From assembly GCF_002812125.1 (NCBI RefSeq), contig NZ_NPDQ01000003.1, positions 310,001 through 374,000 on the forward strand: a stretch of 64,000 bases of DNA, read 5' to 3'. A program made the translations under genes and the position numbers. This stretch comes from Leptospira brenneri (GTDB taxonomy: Bacteria > Spirochaetota > Leptospiria > Leptospirales > Leptospiraceae). Below the pieces are notes generated by a model. That model was not told the origin of the DNA and ran no database searches. It saw nothing but the letters and a program-made list of their open reading frames with translations. Shown here in pieces: positions 29,722 through 38,641 of this stretch (within the stretch, counting starts at the first letter, position 1; each line of letters opens with the position of its first letter).

Positions 29722-30168
29722 TTAGAATTTTCCGATTAAGTTAAAATCAACGGAATACACACCAGCACCACCAAGTACAAGTGCCACGAGAAGACCTGCA
29801 GCTAAGATATGGAATTCATATCCTTCTCCTTGTTGGTTTCCGTTCCAATTGATAAAAAATCCATTTTGTCTATGAGCAAGGACTGCTGCACCAATCATGA
29901 TGATCGCAATAGAAGCCGCTGCAAATTTAGTTAAAAAACCAACGAGTAAAAGCACTGGACCGAAGGATTCTCCAAGAATGATCAGAACCGCTAGGATTCC
30001 AGGAAACTTGAGTTGTCCTGTGAAAAATCCGTAAGTTCCTTTGAATCCGTATCCACCAAACCATCCGAGTAGTTTTTGGGCACCGTGTGGGAAGATCACA
30101 ACGAAAGCTGTGATGCGTAGGATGAGAGGGACAATATCCCCTGAAGTAGAAAATAGATAATCGAACAT
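29722..30168 (-). CDS. DoxX family membrane protein
   Basis: A 148-residue protein with four membrane helices and DoxX-family features: RITAFVVIFPHGAQKLLGWFGG, FTGQLKFPG and GESFGPVLLLVGFLTK. DoxX proteins are poorly understood; some work with detoxification or redox enzymes. An AAGGAG site supports ATG 30168. Upstream lies a perfect 26-bp palindrome that overlaps a likely promoter (TTGACT at 30223-30218 and TAAACT 16 bases later), so repression by a dimeric regulator is likely. Confidence 0.88.
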   Translation of the reverse strand: MFDYLFSTSGDIVPLILRITAFVVIFPHGAQKLLGWFGGYGFKGTYGFFTGQLKFPGILAVLIILGESFGPVLLLVGFLTKFAAASIAIIMIGAAVLAHRQNGFFINWNGNQQGEGYEFHILAAGLLVALVLGGAGVYSVDFNLIGKF

Positions 30169-30190
30169 ATGGTTCTCCTTAATTCAATAA

Positions 30191-30216
30191 AATATAGTTT
30201 AATATTAAACTATATT
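30191..30216. promoter_or_regulatory. perfect 26-bp palindrome, probable operator
   Basis: Every base pairs from 30191 to 30216; each half reads AATATAGTTTAAT. On the minus strand it covers the spacer and -10 region of a candidate doxX promoter (-35 TTGACT at 30218-30223). It also lies about 135-160 bases before the divergent permease operon. The form and AT-rich symmetry suit a MarR-, TetR- or HxlR-type repressor. No such regulator gene is in the window. Confidence 0.75.
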
Positions 30217-30350
30217 AAGTCAAACTATTTTTCTAGATTCATTCCAAGAAAATACGATTCTCTCAAAGTTCAAAATAACAAGAAGATTATCTGCTATAAC
30301 AGACATTTTTTCTTGAATTCTTCAATTTTTACCCAGAAATGGGTGAATAT

Positions 30351-31721
30351 ATGGGTCAATCTACAGACAAAAAGGCTCTTTCTCTCTTCTCACTCGTTTG
30401 TATGGCCATCGGTCTGACCATCGGTGGCGGGATTTTTGTACTGACAAGTGTCCTCAGTAAAAAACTGGGAACCACTTTGCCTTACTTCTACCTTTTGGCC
30501 TCCTTTCCTATGTTCTTTATCATCTTTCCCGTGGCAGTACTCGGAAGGTATTTTCCAACAAACGGAGGAATCTATTTTTATCCGAGTCGACTCGTTTCCC
30601 CGCGATTTGCCTTTCTCATCACTTGGATTTTTCTAAGCACTGCCAGTTTCGGACAAGTTCCCTTATTTACTCTTGCATGTTCGGACATCTTATTTCAAAT
30701 TTTTCCCTTTGTTTCCAAAGACCTTTGGGCTTTTTTGATTCTTACTGTTTTCTTTCTCTTGAATGTACTCGGACTAAAACCCGTACTTTTTGTACAGAAT
30801 CTACTCGTCTCTATTTTAATTTTTCTACTTGGGTATTCGATCTTCCGACTGACTGACCTACAAACTGCATCTTTAATTTCGATCAATTCCTTTCCTAGTT
30901 TTGGAATTGGTTTAGAAACCATATCGATTCTTTGTTTCACCTACTTTGGATCCAACGCCATTATAGAACTAGGTAATGAGACAGGAAAACCCAAACATCT
31001 ACTCAAAGCTTTTTTATGGGCATTCCCCATTGTTGTATTTATTTATTTCAGTTTTAGTTTTGCAATTTCGACTCTTGGCACTGGGAACCTTGGTTCAGGC
31101 AATTCGGAATACCTTTTCAGTTTAATTCAGAACCGTTTAACACCTACGGAGTATAAAGTTTTTCTTTTGGGAGGGCCTCTCCTTGCCGTAGTGACTTCAT
31201 TAAATGGAATTTTTCTCATCCAAACAAAGTCTTTTATTGGTTTGATAGAAGATGGATGGTTTCCCTACTTAAGGAAAGGATCGGAGTCACCTTCCTATAT
31301 TAAGATTTTTACAATCATCTACATTCTTTCCGGATTAGGTTTATATCTACAATGGAATTTAGAAACATTGGCGACCTATTCTACCGTTGGTTGGTTCTTT
31401 GTGATCCTTGCTCAGTTGTTTTCGCTTTATCCTGCAAAACAGATTTTAAAGGAAAATAGTTACTTCCCTAAACTTTTTTTTAAAACAGAATTTGCGGTCA
31501 TCACCGTTCTCGGATTTGGATTCGCCTTTCTTTTAACAGGAATCCTTTTGTATCGTTTGTATGAAGATGAGAAGTTACTTGGTTTTATTGTGGTGATGGG
31601 ACTCGGTATTTTGTATTGTTATCTCATTTCAAAATTTGGAAAACAAAAACTAATCGAAAAACAAAACAGAAAACAGGAAATACTCAACCTATATTTAAAA
31701 TCGGAGGATATATATGAGTAG
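30351..31721 (+). CDS. APC superfamily amino-acid/polyamine permease
   Basis: About 456 residues with around 12 membrane helices. Helix 1 carries the APC-family substrate loop IGLTIGGGIFVLTS; further support comes from the conserved first-half pattern (FPTNGGIYFYPSR) and FGSNAIIELGNETGKPK. I prefer ATG 30351, which has a GGGTGA site; ATG 30339 would add four residues. The transported compound is unknown. The gene overlaps the AhpD-like gene by 8 bases and so heads a three-gene unit with that and an SDR. Confidence 0.87.
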   Translation: MGQSTDKKALSLFSLVCMAIGLTIGGGIFVLTSVLSKKLGTTLPYFYLLASFPMFFIIFPVAVLGRYFPTNGGIYFYPSRLVSPRFAFLITWIFLSTASFGQVPLFTLACSDILFQIFPFVSKDLWAFLILTVFFLLNVLGLKPVLFVQNLLVSILIFLLGYSIFRLTDLQTASLISINSFPSFGIGLETISILCFTYFGSNAIIELGNETGKPKHLLKAFLWAFPIVVFIYFSFSFAISTLGTGNLGSGNSEYLFSLIQNRLTPTEYKVFLLGGPLLAVVTSLNGIFLIQTKSFIGLIEDGWFPYLRKGSESPSYIKIFTIIYILSGLGLYLQWNLETLATYSTVGWFFVILAQLFSLYPAKQILKENSYFPKLFFKTEFAVITVLGFGFAFLLTGILLYRLYEDEKLLGFIVVMGLGILYCYLISKFGKQKLIEKQNRKQEILNLYLKSEDIYE

Positions 31722-32256
31722 AATTAGCCTTACTGAATATGATTCTGCAAACCAAGAAGTAAAAAAAGAATACGACTACCAAATCAGTAAAAATGGAAGG
31801 ATCACCAATATGAAGAGAACTCTTCTTCATTCCTTACCATCCTACCATGCTTATATGGAATGGTATGTATTGAAGGATGAAATTCTTCCTTTCCTCGGAG
31901 AAAGACCTTTTACAATTTTTTCTCACGCTTTATCGGCAGAAACAGATTGTTTGATTTGTTCTACTTTTTTTCGAAAGATCATCTTTGATTGGGGAGATAA
32001 TCCTGACACAATCCAGTTCAATGAATTAGAAGAACTTCTTGTTGAATTTGCTCGCGAAATTGTAAAAAATTCCAATGCTGTTTCCGATTCCATTTTCCAA
32101 AAGTTACGATCAAAATTCGATGAAAAACAAATTGTTCTTCTGACTGCTTTTGCAGGAATCATGATTGCAACAAATATCTTCAATAACGTATTAAAAATCC
32201 CTCTCGACGAAGTATTAAAACCATATACCAAAACAGGAAAACAAAATCATGACTAA
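31714..32256 (+). CDS. carboxymuconolactone decarboxylase / AhpD-like protein
   Basis: A 180-residue all-helical protein of the CMD/AhpD superfamily, recognised by the EAxxCxxC-like core: SAETDCLICSTFF (about residues 70-82). The CLIC pair fits the redox cysteines, but the histidine that normally follows four residues later in AhpD is Phe here. A thiol-based peroxidase or disulfide role is therefore less certain. A GGAGG site precedes ATG 31714. It overlaps its neighbours on both sides by 8 bases, showing tight coupling with the permease and the SDR. Confidence 0.75.
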   Translation: MSRISLTEYDSANQEVKKEYDYQISKNGRITNMKRTLLHSLPSYHAYMEWYVLKDEILPFLGERPFTIFSHALSAETDCLICSTFFRKIIFDWGDNPDTIQFNELEELLVEFAREIVKNSNAVSDSIFQKLRSKFDEKQIVLLTAFAGIMIATNIFNNVLKIPLDEVLKPYTKTGKQNHD

Positions 32257-33055
32257 AGAATTCGAAAACCAAGTTGTATTCATTACAGGAGCTGCTCATG
32301 GGCAAGGAAGAGAAACCGCTCTTGCCTTTGCAAGAGAAGGAGCCAAGGTTGCTGCTTTAGATGTTGCCAAACCTTTAAGTTATCCTTCTTATGCTTTTGG
32401 AACAAACGAAGAACTAGTCTCTTTACAAAAAGAAATCGAATCTTTAGGAAGTGAGGCCTTAATCCTAACAGCCGATGTGCGAAACTCAAAAGATGTAGAA
32501 GCCGCCGTTCTGGAGACCATTTCAAAATTTGGAAAGATTGATGTATTATTTAATAACGCAGGGATTTGTGCTTATGGTTATTCTCACGAACTCACAGAAG
32601 AGGCTTGGGACAGTATGATTGATATTAATTTAAAAGGAGCTTGGGTCGTTGGGCGGTATGTGATCCCCCAAATGTTAAAACAAAAATCAGGTGTCATCAT
32701 CAACAACTCATCCATTGCTGGTTTACGAGGAATGAATCGTCTTTCTCATTATGCGGCTTCCAAATGGGGTCTTACAGGTTTGTCAAAATCATGGGCTATC
32801 GAACTTGCTCCTCACGGAATCCGGGTCAATTCCCTACACCCCACAGGAGTCAATACTCCAATGAACGATGGTTTGGCGGCCATGGAAGGAGCCACTCCGA
32901 TCGAAATCGCGGAAAGGTCGGCAGGGAACCTTCTTCCCGTTCCCTGGGTCGAAACGGAAGATGTGGCAAATGCAGTTCTTTTCCTTTCCTCAAAGAAAAG
33001 TCGCTACATCACAGGTTCCGAATTTGTATTAGATGCAGGGTTACTCACCCGGTAA
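32249..33055 (+). CDS. short-chain dehydrogenase/reductase
   Basis: A classical SDR of 268 residues: cofactor motif TGAAHGQG (about 11-18), an acidic residue after beta-2 (ALDVAKPL) favouring NAD, NNAG, and the catalytic triad Ser (NNSSIAG), Tyr and Lys (YAASK). The AHGQGRETALAFAREGA start and the insertion SYAFGTNEELVSLQKEIESLG resemble the carveol-dehydrogenase/mycofactocin-associated SDR subgroup, but no mycofactocin genes are seen here. The substrate is unknown; the adjoining permease and AhpD-like gene suggest uptake and oxidation of a small molecule. Confidence 0.9.
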   Translation: MTKEFENQVVFITGAAHGQGRETALAFAREGAKVAALDVAKPLSYPSYAFGTNEELVSLQKEIESLGSEALILTADVRNSKDVEAAVLETISKFGKIDVLFNNAGICAYGYSHELTEEAWDSMIDINLKGAWVVGRYVIPQMLKQKSGVIINNSSIAGLRGMNRLSHYAASKWGLTGLSKSWAIELAPHGIRVNSLHPTGVNTPMNDGLAAMEGATPIEIAERSAGNLLPVPWVETEDVANAVLFLSSKKSRYITGSEFVLDAGLLTR

Positions 33056-33142
33056 TTTTAACGCGAACGAAAGGGGTTTTTCTGGGCATTTTACAAAGAA
33101 ATTCTCCTTTTCCCATAGGGAGTAAATTTTACCCTTTCCCCT

Positions 33143-34069
33143 ATGTTAGATCGAATTCCGATTCCGAATCCCTTTGGTTGGGAGGGTTTGTCCACTTTCA
33201 GCCTTCTTATGATGTTAGCCTTTCTTGTTGGTTCCTACCTTCTCCCCAAAGAGTTGGAGAGAAGGAAATTAGATCCGAGCCATTCCGATTGGTTGATTTT
33301 TCTTGGGATTTTGGGTACCCTTGTGGGCGCCAAAATTTTCTTTATTTTCGAAATTTGGGACCAAGTCTTTATCGATGTTCCAGGTTACGATGGAAAATAT
33401 AGTTACCCTCTCACTCACTGGAATGGATTTCCAGGTCACCCAGGACTTTGGTCCTCTCTCTTTAGTGGTGGTGGGCTTGTATTCTTCGGTGGCCTTCTTT
33501 TCGGTTGGCTTTTCATCACACTTTACTTCCGCCATCACAAACTAGATATCGGAGCGTATTATGATGCAGTGATTCCTGCCATTAGCATGGGTTACGCGAT
33601 CGGCAGACTTGGTTGTTTTGTGAGTGGAGATGGATGTTATGGTTTTGCCACTGACGCTCGGATTCCGTTTTTTGTTTTTGATTTCCATGGGGCTCATCCC
33701 TCTGGTGTTCCCGTTTGGAACACTCCAGTTATGGAATCCATTATGGCCTTTGGATATTTTGCTTATTTTCAATTTTGGGCCAGATACCAAAACTTTCGTA
33801 AATGGAGTATTGGTGCGCAGTTTCTCATCATCCACGGGTTTGCAAGACTCATCATCGAGTTTTTACGAGTGAATAAAGCAGTGATTCCTTTCATTGATCC
33901 ACCAACTCTTGTGAACATTCCTGATGCCAATGGAAACCCAACTTTCCTCACGGGTTATTACTGGCATGGATTTTCCCAATCACAGTATATATCCATTGCC
34001 CTCATCCTTTTCGGTGTGTATTTATTTGTGTCCAAAAAACTTTGGTTAAAGGAAGAAACAAAAGTATGA
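33143..34069 (+). CDS. lgt: prolipoprotein diacylglyceryl transferase family protein, divergent
   Basis: A 308-residue protein with seven or so membrane helices and the Lgt signature region [15 protein letters not shown] (E. coli-type: GRIGNFINGE). The Arg is kept but Asn-Asn-Glu became Cys-Ser-Asp. The HGG motif reads GLVFFGG, so the His is Phe. The C-terminal [11 protein letters not shown] keeps the second essential Arg region. It belongs to the Lgt family, which attaches diacylglycerol to lipoprotein cysteines, but the key substitutions leave activity or substrate in doubt. Its stop overlaps the next start (ATGA). Confidence 0.78.
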   Translation: MLDRIPIPNPFGWEGLSTFSLLMMLAFLVGSYLLPKELERRKLDPSHSDWLIFLGILGTLVGAKIFFIFEIWDQVFIDVPGYDGKYSYPLTHWNGFPGHPGLWSSLFSGGGLVFFGGLLFGWLFITLYFRHHKLDIGAYYDAVIPAISMGYAIGRLGCFVSGDGCYGFATDARIPFFVFDFHGAHPSGVPVWNTPVMESIMAFGYFAYFQFWARYQNFRKWSIGAQFLIIHGFARLIIEFLRVNKAVIPFIDPPTLVNIPDANGNPTFLTGYYWHGFSQSQYISIALILFGVYLFVSKKLWLKEETKV

Positions 34070-34896
34070 ACCCTTCTCCATTTTTCGAAATCGAAAAAAT
34101 AAAAAACGTAGCCGTCCTTTGGTTAAATCGTCCTGAAAAACGAAATGCTATGAATTGGCCTTTTTGGCGAGACCTCCCCGATATGATTGACCAAATCAAT
34201 GCTGATCCGCAGATTCATTGTTTTGTGATCGCAGCCAAAGGAAAGTCTTTCTCTACAGGACTTGACTTAGAAGAATTCTTTCAGGAATTCAAACATGTAT
34301 TCCAGGGAGAATTTGCAGATGGAAGGGAAAAACTCTACCAACTCATTACCACGATGCAGAAAGGAATCAATGCGATCTATAATTCGAAAAAACCATCGAT
34401 TGCACTGGTTCAAAAACATTGTATTGGTGGTGGACTTGATTTAGTATCTGCCTGTGACATTCGTTATGCTTCAAAAGATGCGAGTTTTTCTTTAAGAGAA
34501 TCCAAAGTGGCCATCGTTGCGGATATGGGTTCGTTACAAAGACTTCCCCATCTCATTGGGAATGCACATACAAGAGAATTAGCGCTCACAGGAAAAGACA
34601 TCACTGCAGAAGAAGCGCTGCAAATGGGACTTGTAACAAAGGTAACAGAAGATTTCGAATCCCTATTCCAAGCAGGAATGAAAGTTGCTGAAGAAATTGC
34701 AGAAAACCCAACCATTGTGATTCGCGGAGTCAAACAAGTGCTAAATCATGGAATTGGAAAAACCATTGAAGAAGGTTTAGATTATGTAGCCGTGTGGAAT
34801 GCCAGTATGCTGGATTCCAAAGACTTTCGTTCGGCCATTGGTGGGTTTATGGAAAGAAAACGACCTGTTTTCAATCCAGAAACCCGGGTGAACTAA
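34066..34896 (+). CDS. enoyl-CoA hydratase/isomerase family, dienoyl-CoA isomerase-like
   Basis: A 276-residue crotonase-fold protein: oxyanion-hole loops [12 protein letters not shown] and [14 protein letters not shown]. The segment [19 protein letters not shown] has the Asp typical of delta(3,5)-delta(2,4)-dienoyl-CoA isomerase (AADVGTLQRLP type), which shifts double bases of unsaturated acyl-CoAs during beta-oxidation. Leptospira grow on fatty acids, so this fits. ATG 34066 overlaps the lgt stop. It ends exactly one base before the converging small gene. Confidence 0.87.
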   Translation: MNPSPFFEIEKIKNVAVLWLNRPEKRNAMNWPFWRDLPDMIDQINADPQIHCFVIAAKGKSFSTGLDLEEFFQEFKHVFQGEFADGREKLYQLITTMQKGINAIYNSKKPSIALVQKHCIGGGLDLVSACDIRYASKDASFSLRESKVAIVADMGSLQRLPHLIGNAHTRELALTGKDITAEEALQMGLVTKVTEDFESLFQAGMKVAEEIAENPTIVIRGVKQVLNHGIGKTIEEGLDYVAVWNASMLDSKDFRSAIGGFMERKRPVFNPETRVN

Positions 34897-35052
34897 TTAA
34901 CAGTAGATGTCGAGTAACCGTTCGCTTTTTGCCGCAGGGCCTACTTTTTCTTCCACAGCCAACTTCATGAGTTTTTCAGTGAGTTGGTTTTGGGCCTGGA
35001 AAATTTCCTTCGGCAAATTGACGACTGAGTTAATAGGTGTAGATGGAACCAT
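34897..35052 (-). CDS. small protein of unknown function (51 residues)
   Basis: A short gene easily missed: ATG 35052 with a near-perfect AAAGGAGGTCC ribosome-binding site seven bases upstream, 51 codons and TAA at 34897-34899. The product begins MVPSTPINSVVNLPKEIFQA and continues as an amphipathic helix (QNQLTEKLMKLAVEEK), ending RLLDIYC. It has no signal peptide or membrane helix. I do not recognise the family; the short helical form vaguely recalls YjfB-like motility proteins, a low-confidence thought. The ribosome-binding site and sensible composition are the main evidence. Confidence 0.75.
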   Translation of the reverse strand: MVPSTPINSVVNLPKEIFQAQNQLTEKLMKLAVEEKVGPAAKSERLLDIYC

Positions 35053-35132
35053 AATAGGACCTCCTTTTACAATCTTTACTCCCTATTCTACCCATCGGCG
35101 AATCCCTTATTTTCTGAAGTAAAAAACACCGA

Positions 35133-35984
35133 ATGAGTTCTTTTTTTTCCTTAATCCGTGAAGCGAAACTCCTGGAAGAGGAAAAGGAATTCACGCGGGC
35201 CTTTAACGTTTATGCAGAAAGTGAGTCGCATACAACGAATGAATCTTCTCTCATCAAAATCAAAGCCAAAAAGGCTTGGTGTTTGTATGCAGTAGGAAAC
35301 CCCAAAGAAACAGAAACTCTCTTTCAGGATATCATCCAACATTACCCTTCGCATCCCTTAAGTATCACAGTATACTCTCGTTATCTGATTAAATTAAAGA
35401 AATTTAAATCGGCCAAGGTTTTACTCCAAAAAAGTATTCTCCAATTTCCTTCCTATTTAGAAAATTACCTACTCCTTGCTTCTCTTCTAAAAGATATGGA
35501 ACGTTCCGAGGAAGCCATTGGAGTTTTGAAAAAAGCTCTTTCTCAGGAACACTTAAGTAATGGTCGAGGAATTGATAGAAAAGACATTTGGGCCGAACTT
35601 GGATCTTTGTATTTTTCAAGGGGAGATTTTAACTCAGCTCTTGCCTCTTTAAAAAAATCTCTCAAAATGGTGGAGCCCGAGGAATTTCTTTACTATGATC
35701 TTTTGGCACTTTGTTACTTGGAAGCAGAAGATCAAGAAAATGCACTGACTTCTATCAGAACTCATATTGAATACTGTAAAGAAATTGATCCAGAAACACT
35801 CATTATCTTAGCAAGGGCACATTGTAGGTTAGGAAAGTTAGAAGAAGCTGCCAATAATCTCATCCAAGCCTACTCCATTGAAGATTCCTTATACTTAAAA
35901 GCTGCTGACTTTATAGACTTTGCACCATTACTTAGAAATGGTTTTTTTACAACCTTGGAGAACATTGAATGGGAAGAACCATAA
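35133..35984 (+). CDS. tetratricopeptide repeat protein
   Basis: A 283-residue cytoplasmic protein made of TPR-like helical hairpins: AFNVYAESE, AKKAWCLYAVGNPKETETLFQ, LENYLLLASLLKDMERSEEAI, WAELGSLYFSRGDFNSALASL, YDLLALCYLEAEDQENALTSI and LARAHCRLGKLEEAANNL fit the 34-residue pattern. There is no signal peptide. It overlaps the helicase start by 16 bases and is probably its partner or simply co-expressed. Confidence 0.85.
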   Translation: MSSFFSLIREAKLLEEEKEFTRAFNVYAESESHTTNESSLIKIKAKKAWCLYAVGNPKETETLFQDIIQHYPSHPLSITVYSRYLIKLKKFKSAKVLLQKSILQFPSYLENYLLLASLLKDMERSEEAIGVLKKALSQEHLSNGRGIDRKDIWAELGSLYFSRGDFNSALASLKKSLKMVEPEEFLYYDLLALCYLEAEDQENALTSIRTHIEYCKEIDPETLIILARAHCRLGKLEEAANNLIQAYSIEDSLYLKAADFIDFAPLLRNGFFTTLENIEWEEP

Positions 35985-37795
35985 AACAAGAGTTTGGTTC
36001 ATTAAAAGAAGAAATTCTAAATGTAAAATTGATTCTAACAAAAGAACGTGAATATGAACGTTCTTTGTTTTTAGAAAAAGCAGGCGATACTAAAATCATC
36101 AAAACTGCAGAATTGGAAGATTTACGTTTTGTTGCAGGAAATACCTGGAGAGCAGACTTTCAAATTTCCCCTTCCAATAAAGCAAAAGAATGGTTAAAAC
36201 CAGGGATTCCTGTGCTCCTTAAATGCGAAACGGAATCCATATTTGGAAATATCTATAAAGCATCAGACACTTCACTCACTGTTCAAATTCGAGGAGATTA
36301 CGAATGGGAAGAGAGTGAGTTCCAAATTTCAAAATGGTTCCAAGAGTCAACTTATGATTTGTATAACGATATCATTACCAAAGTATTGACCGATAACAGT
36401 AGTGATTCTCATAAAAAATTAAATTGGATTTTAGGTTTTGGACTCGGTGAAAAACCAACCCCTCCCAAATCCATGATAAACCAATCACCTCTAGACAGAA
36501 TCTTTCAAATGAATGATTACGGTGTCATCTTTGGTCCACCAGGAACTGGGAAAACCAGCTTACTCATGCGGGCTGTCCTGGAAATCAAAGCACGAAAAGA
36601 ATCCGTATTAACACTTTGCCCCACTAATTTTGCTTGTGATTATATCGTAGAGCTTGCTCTAAAAAAAGGAATTAAAGTCATTCGTTTGGGTAACTCTACC
36701 AAAATTAAAGATGAAGTATTACCACACCATATTGATCACCTCATCCAAACTCATCCTGACCAAAAACAAATTCACAATTGGCAAACAGAACTAAAGGTTC
36801 TCCAAAAGAAAACAAACTCTTGGAAACGTAACTTTGGAAAAGAGGAAAGAGAAGAAAGAAAAGCACTGAGACAAGAAGCTAAATTTTTACTATCTACCAT
36901 TAGGGAAGCAGAATCCAATATCCGAACCAAATTACTAGATGATGCGGAACTGATCGTATCCACTTTTTCTGGTTTTGGGAATGAATGGGCAAAAGGAAAA
37001 GTTTTTGATTATGTATTTGTGGATGAAGCTACACAGAGTTTAGATCCTGGATGTTATATGGCTTTATACTCTGGGAAAAAAACATTTTTTTTTGGAGACC
37101 CAAAACAACTTGGTGCTAGTTATTCCCACCCGGAACATGAAGCCGTCCATAGCTTTCTGGAAAAAGCGGTGGCTTTTGATTCTGGAGAACGAATCATTTT
37201 TTTAGAAAAACAATTTAGAATGAAACCGGAAATCTTGGGATTTCCCAACCAAACCTATTACGAAAGTAAAATCCTCACGCATCCCGAAGCTACCTGGACA
37301 AAGGATACGAACATTTCCGAAGTTTTTGGTTCGAATCCTCCTATCCTATGGATTGATACTGCAGGAAGTGATTCAGAAGAAGAAACAGAAGGAGAAGAAC
37401 CTAGTTTTTTCAATCATACAGAAATCCAATTGGTATCGAAACTATTCAACTTAGGAATCGAAAAAAATCAAACAACAGTAATTTCACCTTACAGAGGACA
37501 AGTGGAAAAACTGATTCAGGAATCTAAAGGAAACTGGGTTACACAAACCATTGACTCCTTCCAAGGTAGAGAATCCGAAATTGTAATCCTTAGCCTTGTT
37601 CGGTCCAACCAAGATGGGGAAATAGGTTTTTTACTCAATCCCAAACGTTTGAACGTGGCCTTAACCAGAGCCAAGTCACATTTAATTGTCATTGGAGACT
37701 CTGGAACGCTTTGCCAAAACAAAGAATTCCAAGACCTTTATTCCTACATTGAATCGAACGGGGAAATCCGTTCCATTTATGAATTTATGGACTAA
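35969..37795 (+). CDS. superfamily 1 DNA/RNA helicase, UPF1/IGHMBP2-like
   Basis: A 608-residue SF1B helicase. Motif I is GPPGTGKTSLL (about 190), motif II VDEATQS (Walker B variant DEAT), motif III FFGDPKQLGAS, then QFRMKPEI, SPYRGQ, TIDSFQGRESEIVILS (motif V) and LNVALTRAKSHLIVIGD (motif VI). An N-terminal beta-barrel-like region (residues 55-120) matches the 1B domain of this group. Bacterial members of the group are widespread but their substrates are largely unknown. It is translationally coupled to the TPR gene. Confidence 0.9.
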   Translation: MGRTIKQEFGSLKEEILNVKLILTKEREYERSLFLEKAGDTKIIKTAELEDLRFVAGNTWRADFQISPSNKAKEWLKPGIPVLLKCETESIFGNIYKASDTSLTVQIRGDYEWEESEFQISKWFQESTYDLYNDIITKVLTDNSSDSHKKLNWILGFGLGEKPTPPKSMINQSPLDRIFQMNDYGVIFGPPGTGKTSLLMRAVLEIKARKESVLTLCPTNFACDYIVELALKKGIKVIRLGNSTKIKDEVLPHHIDHLIQTHPDQKQIHNWQTELKVLQKKTNSWKRNFGKEEREERKALRQEAKFLLSTIREAESNIRTKLLDDAELIVSTFSGFGNEWAKGKVFDYVFVDEATQSLDPGCYMALYSGKKTFFFGDPKQLGASYSHPEHEAVHSFLEKAVAFDSGERIIFLEKQFRMKPEILGFPNQTYYESKILTHPEATWTKDTNISEVFGSNPPILWIDTAGSDSEEETEGEEPSFFNHTEIQLVSKLFNLGIEKNQTTVISPYRGQVEKLIQESKGNWVTQTIDSFQGRESEIVILSLVRSNQDGEIGFLLNPKRLNVALTRAKSHLIVIGDSGTLCQNKEFQDLYSYIESNGEIRSIYEFMD

Positions 37796-37798
37796 AAC

Positions 37799-38452
37799 CT
37801 ACAGCACAACCCACTTCGATTCTTCCAAAGTATAAACCAAACGGTAAGCTCCATCAGAACCAGGAGGGATTTCCGTGATCGGTTCAAAATCAAAATCAGT
37901 AGTTTCATCGGCATTTTCTTTGACAGCACTGGTTACGAGGATTTCCCAAGCTTTGGCAGTATCCTCACCTAACTTTGATGCTGCGTTGACTTCAGATCCA
38001 AATACGTCTGTATCTCCAATCTTTAAAATCTTTCCATACCCAAGTCCCACACAAAGTAAAATCTGTTCTTCTGCACTTCTTCCTTCATTATATCTTTTAC
38101 AAGCCTTCTGCATGTGGATGGCACATTGAATTGCTTTGTTGGTATTACGAAAAAGAACCATAAGGCTATCTCCTTCGTCTTTCATCAAAATTCCATCGAA
38201 TTCATCCAGAACAGGAATTAGGATTCTTTGTGACTCGTAAATGGTCTGTAAAAAATGGATGATCCCAAATTTAGCAACCCCACGGGAAAATCCAGAAAGG
38301 TCTGTGAACATCACACACCATGTTTCCCCAAAAAGATCCCAAATTCGTTTATCAATAAATTCTTGGTTGGATCCAGGTATCAGTCTTTCTTCTAAAAGTT
38401 TTTCCAATCTTTCTTCGGATGCGGAGGTAGCAATGGCTCGTTTTTGTCCCAT
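37799..38452 (-). CDS. class III adenylate/guanylate cyclase-like protein
   Basis: A soluble 217-residue protein holding one class III cyclase domain. Both metal aspartates are seen (FTDLSGFSR; EGDSLMVLF) and the preceding Lys (LMKDEGD) fits adenine recognition. The transition-state Arg position in VNAASKLGE is Lys, so activity may be weak. A frame open to 38524 would add a hydrophobic leader, but a consensus promoter (TTGACA and TATACT) lies inside that leader and ends 7 bases before ATG 38452, which I take as the start of a leaderless mRNA. Confidence 0.83.
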   Translation of the reverse strand: MGQKRAIATSASEERLEKLLEERLIPGSNQEFIDKRIWDLFGETWCVMFTDLSGFSRGVAKFGIIHFLQTIYESQRILIPVLDEFDGILMKDEGDSLMVLFRNTNKAIQCAIHMQKACKRYNEGRSAEEQILLCVGLGYGKILKIGDTDVFGSEVNAASKLGEDTAKAWEILVTSAVKENADETTDFDFEPITEIPPGSDGAYRLVYTLEESKWVVL

Positions 38453-38459
38453 GCGAGCG

Positions 38460-38487
38460 AGTATAACAACAAAAAGGAGAATGTCAA
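38460..38487 (-). promoter_or_regulatory. consensus sigma-70-type promoter of the cyclase gene
   Basis: On the minus strand TTGACA (38487-38482), a 16-base spacer, then TATACT (38465-38460). The initiation codon starts 8 bases after the -10 box, the normal distance to a transcription start, so the mRNA would begin at or next to the AUG. Confidence 0.75.
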
Positions 38488-38641
38488 GAAACGTAAAAAC
38501 AAAAGGTAGGCAACGCCGGCTCAAGATTTAGTTTCATGCGGAATCTAGTAACATAAATTTTTTATTTTAAATTTCTATTGATCACATTCCATTCTATTTG
38601 TTTTTCTGACTAAACCAATTGGTAAGGAAATAGGAGATTGT

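Noticed and set aside
32641..33402. 253-codon plus-strand frame across the SDR and lgt genes
   Set aside because: It lies out of frame over two well-supported genes and has a Cys/Ser/Arg-rich composition typical of shadow frames.
38453..38524. Membrane-anchor-like N-terminal extension of the cyclase
   Set aside because: The stretch contains a consensus promoter and no ribosome-binding site; it is untranslated or upstream DNA.
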